DNA of 34,635 nucleotides, taken from NCBI RefSeq assembly GCF_016612545.1, contig NZ_JAENRY010000056.1, positions 1 to 34,635 of the forward strand, in the 5' to 3' direction. The DNA comes from Streptomyces sp. MBT65. GTDB lineage: Bacteria; Actinomycetota; Actinomycetes; Streptomycetales; Streptomycetaceae. Numbering within the stretch: the first letter of the stretch is position 1; every line of letters begins with the position of its first letter. Below the pieces are notes generated by a model. It was not told where the DNA came from and made no database searches. It was given only the letters and a program-made list of their open reading frames with translations. A program made the translations under genes and the position numbers. Below, piece after piece: positions 29,772 to 34,635 of this stretch.

Positions 29772-31016
29772 TCAGCTCTCCTCGGTCACGGGCGCCAGGA
29801 CTCCGACGAGGTCCCGGCCGACCGGGGCATCCTGCCACGGCCGCATTGCTCGTTGAAGGGTCGCCAGCTCCCGCCGCATGCGCGCTGAGCGGGTCTCTAT
29901 CGCGATGTCGGCGACCTGCCGGGCAATCTCCAGGGCCTGGTCCGGCTCGCCTGCCCCTGCCGCCGCCGTGGCGTGCCGGGCCATGTAGACACCGCGGTCT
30001 CGGCGAGCAGTCTCGGGGACGATGTCGAGGACTTGTTCCCACAGTGACACGGCCTCGGCACCGAGGCCGAGGCGTCCGTAGCAGGTGGCGCGCTGGACTT
30101 CGAGGTATCCGGGTGTACGGCGGCAGGCGTTGCCCCATGGCAAGTCGTCGTCGACCCGGCCGAGGAGTCCGTCGGCCTGGTCTATGAGCTGGTCGACGGC
30201 GCCGCGGTCACCGGTGAGGCTCGCCCCGTGGGCCTGCTGCTGCATGGCCATGATCCGTACCTTCGGCACCAGACGCCCGGCGTCGTCGAGGGCCGCCTCA
30301 CACAGGTCGATGACGGCGTGGCCGTCGCCCAAGTCGGTGCGCACCTGTGCCTGGTTGACCAGCGAGTAGCCGATCAGGTGCGGGTCCCGGGATCGCATCG
30401 CGATCTCCTGCGTCACACCGCGCCAGAAGCTGGCCCCGTCCATGTCGCCGGCGTCCTGGTACAGCCAGCCAACCAGGGCGGCATATGCGGCCCCGGCACG
30501 GAGCAGGCCTCGCCTCGTCTCGCCCTTCGCGGACCGCACGAGCTTGTCGATCAGCTGGTACTGCGCCGACACCGTTCCGATCAGGTCGTGAGGGCCGAGG
30601 TACATGTCAGCCACGTAGTGGCCTTCCAACTGCTTCTGGAAGTAGTCGATCAGGGCGGGGTCAACTTGCTGCGGTGCGACCGGTCCGGCGACGAGCGCGG
30701 CGGCGGTGACGGAGACAAACGCTCGGCGCTTCACATCAGCCTCTTCGTGGTGCTCGGGGCGGATCCAGCCGGGCGGGGTGGTGAATCCGAGATCTTCAGG
30801 CCACCGACCGAGCGCGTCATGGATGACGATCGCGGTCTCTTCCGCCGGCCAACCGGGGCGGTCGCCCTCCCACCGTCGCCAGGTGCGTGCGGACACGGTG
30901 AACTGGTGATCGTCGAGGAGGCGTTGCCCGTACTCGGTCAGCTTGGCCGCGGCCTGTTCGATGGTGCGCCAGCCAGCCCGGAGCCGCGCGGCTCTCAAGG
31001 CATCGTTGCGGCCCAT
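29772..31016 (-). CDS. XRE-family regulator with TPR-like repeats
   Basis: The product has about 414 residues. Residues 1-60 form the DNA-binding head (ALRAARLRAGWRTIEQAAAK, then SARTWRRWEGDRPGWPAEET). VKRRAFVSVTAAALVAG (about 95-111) is an odd hydrophobic patch found in this family. From about residue 130 the chain is all helical with TPR-like units (RGLLRAGAAYAALVGWLYQD, HLIGYSLVNQAQVRTDLGDG, PDQALEIARQVADIAIETRS) that would sense a ligand or peptide. ATG 31016 (MGRNDALRAARL) is preferred; in-frame starts at 31037 and 31073 exist. It shares an operon with the dehydratase and diverges from the DUF6415-like gene. Confidence 0.8.
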   Translation of the reverse strand: MGRNDALRAARLRAGWRTIEQAAAKLTEYGQRLLDDHQFTVSARTWRRWEGDRPGWPAEETAIVIHDALGRWPEDLGFTTPPGWIRPEHHEEADVKRRAFVSVTAAALVAGPVAPQQVDPALIDYFQKQLEGHYVADMYLGPHDLIGTVSAQYQLIDKLVRSAKGETRRGLLRAGAAYAALVGWLYQDAGDMDGASFWRGVTQEIAMRSRDPHLIGYSLVNQAQVRTDLGDGHAVIDLCEAALDDAGRLVPKVRIMAMQQQAHGASLTGDRGAVDQLIDQADGLLGRVDDDLPWGNACRRTPGYLEVQRATCYGRLGLGAEAVSLWEQVLDIVPETARRDRGVYMARHATAAAGAGEPDQALEIARQVADIAIETRSARMRRELATLQRAMRPWQDAPVGRDLVGVLAPVTEES

Positions 31017-31128
31017 GCGTCCAGTCTGGAGTGTCATCGCGCCCGTCCCCGGCCATGGCCGCAACGTGGCCACGGATGGCCACGGCGCGGCCTAGTTCCG
31101 CTTCTCCGTGCCCGCACATCATCGCCGT
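31017..31128. promoter_or_regulatory. Divergent promoter region with TGGCCAC boxes
   Basis: Three related boxes lie between the divergent genes: ATGGCCGC (31055-31062), the palindrome GTGGCCAC (31066-31073) and ATGGCCAC (31076-31083), spaced 11 and 10 bp apart. This one-turn spacing on the same helix face suggests operators, most likely for the XRE-TPR protein encoded to the left. No clear -10/-35 pair stands out for either direction. Confidence 0.5.
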
Positions 31129-31551
31129 GTGACTAGGCAACGTGCACAGAATGCGACAGAACTCCCCGAAGTGGGGGAGCCGGATGGTGCCCGACACATC
31201 AACGAATCGGAGGCTGCCGCACCTCCGAACATCGCGGACATGCGGGTCGCCGTTGCGGAGATGGTTGGTGGGGACGCCCAACTCCCGCGCTGGGAAACCG
31301 TGCAGAAGTTCGCACACCTGTACCGGGGGTATGTGATTCGGCTGATCCCGGCCGTCGAGGAACTCATTGCCCGGCAGCCGAAGGACGACGTCCCGTCGAA
31401 TGTGGCGCGCGTCGTCATCGACGAGGCTCGGCGACGCAAAGACGAGATCGAAGCCGTTGGGCTTGTCGGCGAGGTGAGGCGAGTCAAGCGTCTTGCTCGC
31501 ATCGTGCTCGCACTGTGCGACCACTACGAAAACCTCGGCGGCACGACGTGA
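31129..31551 (+). CDS. DUF6415-like protein
   Basis: The 140-residue protein probably starts at GTG 31129. From about residue 37 it is helical: NIADMRVAVAEMVGGDAQLP, FAHLYRGYVIRLIPAVEELI, QPKDDVPSNVARVVIDEARR, and the closing VKRLARIVLALCDHYENLGG. That last stretch is a hallmark of the DUF6415 family (named for natural-product biosynthesis in Streptomyces), whose function is unknown. It overlaps the next gene by GTGA. It is usually found near HTH-TPR regulators, as here. GC content is lower than in the structural genes. Confidence 0.7.
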   Translation: MTRQRAQNATELPEVGEPDGARHINESEAAAPPNIADMRVAVAEMVGGDAQLPRWETVQKFAHLYRGYVIRLIPAVEELIARQPKDDVPSNVARVVIDEARRRKDEIEAVGLVGEVRRVKRLARIVLALCDHYENLGGTT

Positions 31552-32078
31552 CCGGGGCCGACGTCCTGCTGATCGGCGGCGAGCCGTACGGCCCCGACGT
31601 GGCGCGGCTGTTGATCCAGGAAGTCCCCAGTGCCGTCTATCTGACGTGGCAGCAGAACCACGGGGAGGTGTGCGTGTGGTGCGGCAAGGTCGGTGGTGAG
31701 GACGTGGCCCTTGCGCCTCTCGGGGGCGCCCGCGGCTGGCGGCCCCACGGGTGTACCGAATGCAGACAGACGCGACTCACGTACGTGAGCGCCTATCTGG
31801 TCTGGAGGCGGCACGTGCTGGACTGCGAGTCGTGCCGCACCGCGTGGTGCCCGGACGGCTGGAGTCCGGCCCTCGCGCACCAAATCGCCTACGCGGCCAC
31901 CGGCAAAAAGGGGAGAGTCTTCTGCGCGTGCGGGTGTCCTCTCGCGCTCACGTCGCGCAGGCTCCGGCCGTACGTCGAGACCATCTTGTTCAGCCTGCGC
32001 TACAGCCATACCGGCCCCTGCCATAGGCCCGAGGCGGCGGCCGCAGGGCGCGCGCGCTCAGCGGACGAGGTCGCCTAG
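31548..32078 (+). CDS. Cys-rich zinc-binding protein, unknown
   Basis: The 176-residue product starts at GTG 31548, overlapping the DUF6415-like gene. Cys pairs recur along it: CVWCGKVGG, CTECRQTRL, CESCRTAWC and FCACGCPLAL. This gives at least two structural zinc sites. The N-terminal LLIGGEPYGPDVARLLIQEV looks like an alpha/beta start. Its last 21 bases overlap the end of the frameshifted HTH gene on the other strand. No family is recognised; coupling to DUF6415 suggests the two act together. Confidence 0.6.
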   Translation: MTGADVLLIGGEPYGPDVARLLIQEVPSAVYLTWQQNHGEVCVWCGKVGGEDVALAPLGGARGWRPHGCTECRQTRLTYVSAYLVWRRHVLDCESCRTAWCPDGWSPALAHQIAYAATGKKGRVFCACGCPLALTSRRLRPYVETILFSLRYSHTGPCHRPEAAAAGRARSADEVA

Positions 32079-32296
32079 AGACACGTCGAGCACATAGGCC
32101 AGAGGCAGGAGCGTGCCCAGAGCCGGGTTCGCGGTGCCCGCTTCGATGGCCTGCAGCGTACGGTGCTCAAGGCCCGCAGCGAGGAACACGGCCTCCTGCG
32201 TCAGGTTCTGCCGTATGAGTTCGTCCTGGATTCGCTCCCGACCTATTGCTGGCGGGCGCGGATCCAGTCGTCGTCTTCGGGCAGGTCATGGGCCAA
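32058..32296 (-). pseudogene. XRE-family HTH regulator, split by a 1-base frameshift
   Basis: From TTG 32296 the frame reads MAHDLPEDDDWIRARQQ and then meets TAG near 32243. A -1 shift there continues GRERIQDELIRQNLTQEAVF, then LAAGLEHRTLQAIEAGTANP and LGTLLPLAYVLDVSLGDLVR to the stop at 32058. Together these form a standard single-domain XRE regulator of about 78 residues. The downstream frame has no start codon of its own ahead of the HTH. Adding one A in CAATAGG would repair it. Mutation is the likeliest cause; sequencing error or recoding are alternatives. Its palindromic upstream operator is intact. Confidence 0.65.
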
Positions 32297-32330
32297 TCGA
32301 CAAACGCTGTGACCAGCTTGACTGCGAGTC

Positions 32331-32348
32331 AGCTGAATAGATTCAGCT
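32331..32348. promoter_or_regulatory. Palindromic operator AGCTGAAT-AG-ATTCAGCT
   Basis: Perfect 8-bp arms (32331-32338 and 32341-32348) flank two bases, 35 bp upstream of the frameshifted XRE gene. This size and symmetry suit a dimeric XRE repressor. The 2-base centre is too small for an RNA hairpin loop, so an operator is likelier than a terminator, although T's follow. Confidence 0.5.
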
Positions 32349-32457
32349 TTTTGTGATCTTGATATGGCTGGTGCTGGTGATGATGCCCAGCGCTGTCGTC
32401 CTGTCGTCCAGCCCGCCTCAAGTCCCAGGCTGTGCAGGCCTTTTCGAGCCATTTCAA

Positions 32458-32486
32458 TAGACGTGTGCATATTGCAATGGCATAAT
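32458..32486 (+). promoter_or_regulatory. Sigma-70-like promoter for the gene at 32538
   Basis: TAGACG (32458-32463) and CATAAT (32481-32486) are separated by 17 bp and match the TTGACA/TATAAT consensus at four and five of six positions. GCAAT/ATTGC (32474-32478, 32485-32489) forms a dyad over the -10, a possible repressor site. The region 32300-32537 is the most AT-rich in the window and codes for nothing obvious. Confidence 0.5.
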
Positions 32487-32537
32487 TGCCGACCATTAAA
32501 TAACGTCCGGTTTAGCGCTTGTGGGGGGAAGATTTTC

Positions 32538-32846
32538 ATGGATCAGCTGCAACGCCTTGGGGACCGCCTCGACGTGATAGAGGTCGCCCTCTCCGTGGCC
32601 TTGGGAGAGCCTGAGCCGGAGCATCGTGGTCGCATGCTGGACGCGCTTAGCGCCGCTACGGAAGTCGCGAGATCGCAGCATCAGGAGGCCGAGACCGTCG
32701 AGGGAAAACGTTCCTCCTTCCGGTTAGTGCGTGGCTCGATCCCTCACCCCGCCCGCCATGCCGAGGTCACTCCTCAAGTGGACGCCGTTCGAGGCGGACA
32801 CTCGACGTATCGAATCCCGGACCACGCCGCGACGTCGGCAGGATGA
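32538..32846 (+). CDS. Small protein converging on integrase; directionality-factor candidate
   Basis: The 102-residue product has GGGGGGAAG before ATG 32538 and its own promoter. The first half is helical and acidic (MDQLQRLGDRLDVIEVALSV, then GRMLDALSAATEVARSQHQE). The second half is basic and irregular (RSSFRLVRGSIPHPARHAEV). Its last 80 bases overlap the integrase 3' end on the opposite strand, so the end may have been extended by loss of an earlier stop. Directionality factors of serine integrases have no common fold and are often small neighbours of int, so this is a candidate only. Confidence 0.55.
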   Translation: MDQLQRLGDRLDVIEVALSVALGEPEPEHRGRMLDALSAATEVARSQHQEAETVEGKRSSFRLVRGSIPHPARHAEVTPQVDAVRGGHSTYRIPDHAATSAG

Positions 32847-34299
32847 CCACCCGGAACAAGTCCCTCACGACCGTCGCCCGCACATCGATCGGCTGAGCGC
32901 CCCACTCCTCGCGCCCGATGCCCGCCAGCGTGGTCAGCCTCCTCAGCTTCGCCGGCACTGCAAGCCGCGAGCGCAACTCTTGGATCTTCCGGTCGAACGA
33001 CGCCACCGACAGAACTGCCAACGTCGGATCGACGCCCGGGTGGTCGGCCAGATTCTCCAGGTCGGCACGGACCTTGGTCCGTCGTTGCTCCAGCGCGGTG
33101 ATCTCCGTCAGTAGCTGCGCACCGCCGACGGCCTCCGTGGCCGCGTGCAGCTCCTTCTTGAAGTCATCGCTCGACAGCAGCTTCAGCACCCGGCCGTCTA
33201 CGTAGGCGTCCAGCAGGGCCATGTTGCGGCCCACACCCCGACAGGACGGGCAGTAGTAGATCCGCGAGCCCTTCCGGTTGCGGCCGCCCGTCGGTTTCGA
33301 TCGGACCGTGCAATGAGGTTCTGGGCAGTCCGCACTCTCGCACGCGGCGCTCTGCGGCCCGCTGTGGCACCGGTAGCACTCCCCGATCCCCGTGAGCAGG
33401 CGCGTGCGCTCACGGCCCTGGTACGGGTTCTCCTTGGCGCTCGCCGAGTACAGCGCCTTGACGGCTTCCCACACCTCGATGGACACCGCCCCGTCCCAGG
33501 CCGCCTCATGCAACTGACCCTCGTACTCGATCAGGCCTGCCACGCGCGGCGCCAGGACCACGTTCCGCCAGGACTTCGGTGTCCACTCGTTGCCCTCGGT
33601 CGTGCGGGATCCGGACTTGTTCAGCCACCGGATGACGGCCGCCTGATCCGCGCCTGCCAGCTGCCGTTCGATGCCTCGCTGGATGAACGAGATCTCCGTC
33701 GGGACCGGCAGTGTGGTGTCGATGACTGGGGCCAGGCGCTCCTCGCCTGTCTCCTTGTCGATCACCACTCGGGTGCCGGTCTGCATGCCCCACCCGTAGG
33801 GCCGTTTCCCGCCTGCTGTCCCCGGCAGGCCCTTGGCGATACGCGACTTGACGCCCCGTTGTACGCGGCGGCTGGTGTCATCCGACGACCGGCATGCCTG
33901 GGCCGCTTCGATGCGCAGGATGAACCGGTCATCCGGGCTGTCCAGGTTCCGCGTACCGGACGGCGACGAGATCCGCAGGCGCTTGCCCTCAGCGATGCCG
34001 ATCAGCTTCTCAAGGTCGAATGGCTGCCTGATCATCCGGTCGCCGTGATACACGACGATGCCGTCGACCTCGCCCGCCTCGACGGCCGCCAGCATCGCGT
34101 CCCACCTCGGCCGCTTCCGGTTCCGCTGCCAGGCCGATCGGCTGTTGTCGACGAACACGTGCTGTTCCGAGATGGCCCAGCCCATCCGGCCGGCCAGCTC
34201 GCGGCAATCCGCCTCCTGGCGCTCGACCTTCTCCACGGACCCGTCCGGCGCGTACGAGAGTCGGCAGTACACGGCGGCCCGCTTCGGCTTCTGCGTCAT
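32767..34299 (-). CDS. int: Large serine recombinase (phage integrase)
   Basis: The 510-residue enzyme joins attP and attB through a phosphoserine link. The catalytic domain holds YCRLS (Ser15 with Arg13), ERQEADC, and the GDRMIRQ active-site arginines near 86-92. The recombinase domain includes GLPGTAGGKRPYGWGM (about 158-172) and WTPKSWRNVVLAPRVAGL. A zinc ribbon (CYRCHS at about 308, YCPSC at about 349) encloses a coiled-coil arm (about 395-448: LTEITALEQRRTKVRADLEN). ATG 34299 is chosen because YCRLS follows in 10 residues; longer frames run into host DNA. attR lies 12 bp upstream. Confidence 0.96.
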   Translation of the reverse strand: MTQKPKRAAVYCRLSYAPDGSVEKVERQEADCRELAGRMGWAISEQHVFVDNSRSAWQRNRKRPRWDAMLAAVEAGEVDGIVVYHGDRMIRQPFDLEKLIGIAEGKRLRISSPSGTRNLDSPDDRFILRIEAAQACRSSDDTSRRVQRGVKSRIAKGLPGTAGGKRPYGWGMQTGTRVVIDKETGEERLAPVIDTTLPVPTEISFIQRGIERQLAGADQAAVIRWLNKSGSRTTEGNEWTPKSWRNVVLAPRVAGLIEYEGQLHEAAWDGAVSIEVWEAVKALYSASAKENPYQGRERTRLLTGIGECYRCHSGPQSAACESADCPEPHCTVRSKPTGGRNRKGSRIYYCPSCRGVGRNMALLDAYVDGRVLKLLSSDDFKKELHAATEAVGGAQLLTEITALEQRRTKVRADLENLADHPGVDPTLAVLSVASFDRKIQELRSRLAVPAKLRRLTTLAGIGREEWGAQPIDVRATVVRDLFRVVILPTSRRGPGFDTSSVRLERRPLEE

Positions 34300-34334
34300 G
34301 TTCGAAGTGTAGGTGCGTACTAGACATTGATCCA
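34300..34334 (-). promoter_or_regulatory. Integrase promoter embedded in the attachment site
   Basis: On the minus strand TACACT (34311-34306) fits a -10, and 17 bp upstream TGGATC (34334-34329) is a weak -35. The ATG begins 6 bases after the -10, and no ribosome-binding site is visible, so the mRNA is probably leaderless. The -35 includes the TCCA core, and the arm GGTGCGTA (34312-34319) lies between the hexamers. Integrase bound to the site should block the promoter. Confidence 0.5.
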
Positions 34335-34352
34335 CCTGCTCGCCGCGCTCAA
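34312..34352. other. attR: attR (right prophage junction)
   Basis: The phage half-site (GGTGCGTA arm, 34312-34319) leads to the TCCA core (34331-34334). Host ATPase coding sequence follows from 34335. Only these four bases are shared with attL, which is typical of serine-integrase systems, where identity is limited to a short core. Confidence 0.8.
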
Positions 34353-34635
34353 CACGGGCCACGAGGGCGGCTGCGGGACCGTCCACGCGAATGCGGCGGC
34401 CGATGTCCCCGCCCGTCTGGAGGCCCTGGGTACGGCCGCCGGCCTCGATCGGGCCGCGCTGCACAGCCAGTTGGCGGCCGCGCTGTCGGTGGTCCTGCAC
34501 CTCGCACGGGACCGGGCCGGGCGGCGACGGATCGCCGAGGTCCATGTCCTGGAGCGGGACCCGTCCGGGTTGGTGCGGACGGTGCCGGCGTTGCGGTGGG
34601 GTGCGGAGGCGTTCGCGTACGAGCGGGGGTGGGAG
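34333..34635 (+). CDS. tadA: TadA/CpaF-type secretion ATPase, 3' part, cut by prophage (host gene)
   Basis: This is the continuation of the ATPase begun at 1-344. It starts HLLAALNTGHEGGCGTVHAN, which contains the His box of secretion ATPases. AAADVPARLEALGTAAGLDR and the C-terminal domain (SVVLHLARDRAGRRRIAEVH) follow, and the frame is open to the window edge. Read with the left part it gives VVHLLAAL at the joint. In the prophage state it has no normal start; an in-frame stop lies at 34321-34323 and a chance TTG at 34327. It lacks Walker motifs and cannot work alone. Confidence 0.9.

Larger units (their letters stand above)
341..34334. mobile_element. Complete HK97-type siphophage prophage, serine-integrase family
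   Basis: The element carries an integrase, immunity-type regulators, an early region, a packaging-head-tail operon, a lysis cassette and cargo genes, bounded by TCCA direct repeats. Deleting one repeat and everything between rejoins the host ATPase frame exactly (V-V-H-L-L-A across the joint), which fixes the ends. All expected structural and lysis genes are open and intact. Two small regulatory-type genes show frameshifts (5935-6319 and 32058-32296). No primase, helicase, polymerase or recombinase gene is recognisable. Confidence 0.95.

Noticed and set aside
32331..32353. Intrinsic terminator from the AGCTGAAT dyad followed by T's
   Set aside because: The two arms are separated by only two bases, too few for a loop. 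An operator is the better reading.
33145..34323. 392-residue plus-strand frame across the integrase
   Set aside because: Antisense to the clear serine integrase.

Overview
The window holds one complete temperate-phage genome of about 34 kb (roughly 341-34334) inserted in a chromosomal gene of a high-GC actinomycete, most likely a Streptomyces. The high GC at third codon positions, frequent GTG starts, ATGA/GTGA gene overlaps, families such as DUF6415 and XRE-TPR regulators, and G+C-rich stem terminators all point that way. The insertion splits a TadA/CpaF-type secretion (Flp-pilus type) ATPase gene. Its Walker A half lies at 1-344 and its His-box half at 34333-34635. Joining base 344 to base 34335 restores a perfect reading frame, so the 4-bp direct repeat TCCA contains the crossover. 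The insertion was made by the large serine integrase encoded next to the right junction (32767-34299, minus strand).

Layout. The left arm (409-1270) is a divergent pair of HTH regulators around an operator region with 10-bp-phased repeats. The early region (1267-9388) is a rightward series of mostly overlapping small genes: Cys-rich or zinc-knuckle proteins, HTH proteins, small membrane proteins and one large DNA-binding protein (6565-7902) that is the only replication-initiator candidate. No polymerase, helicase, primase or recombinase is visible, so replication probably relies on the host. A middle region (9499-11454) has further small unknown proteins. The late region starts with an HNH endonuclease (11518) and a repeat-rich non-coding stretch that may hold the packaging site. 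An HK97-type siphophage morphogenesis operon follows: TerS with an XRE domain, TerL, portal, prohead protease, capsid, connector, neck and tail genes, two related tail-tube-like proteins, tail assembly chaperones joined by a GGGAAAA frameshift site, tape measure, and a very large tail-tip protein with lectin-like modules. The lysis cassette is an amidase-LysM endolysin, a holin and an XhlA-like coiled-coil membrane protein, closed by a perfect 17-bp-stem bidirectional terminator.

Between the lysis genes and the integrase lies a non-essential-looking cargo segment (29448-32846). It has a leftward operon of an XRE-TPR regulator and a pterin-4a-carbinolamine dehydratase. It is divergent, across repeated TGGCCAC boxes, from a DUF6415-like gene and a Cys-rich gene. 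Next come a frameshifted HTH gene behind an intact palindromic operator, and a small gene with its own promoter converging on the integrase.

The most notable points are the integrase promoter apparently embedded in attP, the 10-bp-phased immunity operators with a probably leaderless regulator mRNA, the phage-borne pterin dehydratase with its regulator, the XRE-TerS fusion beside a repeat-rich candidate packaging region, and two genes (5935-6319, 32058-32296) whose conserved parts are joined only by a single-base frameshift. Family assignments come from reading motifs; no database search was run.
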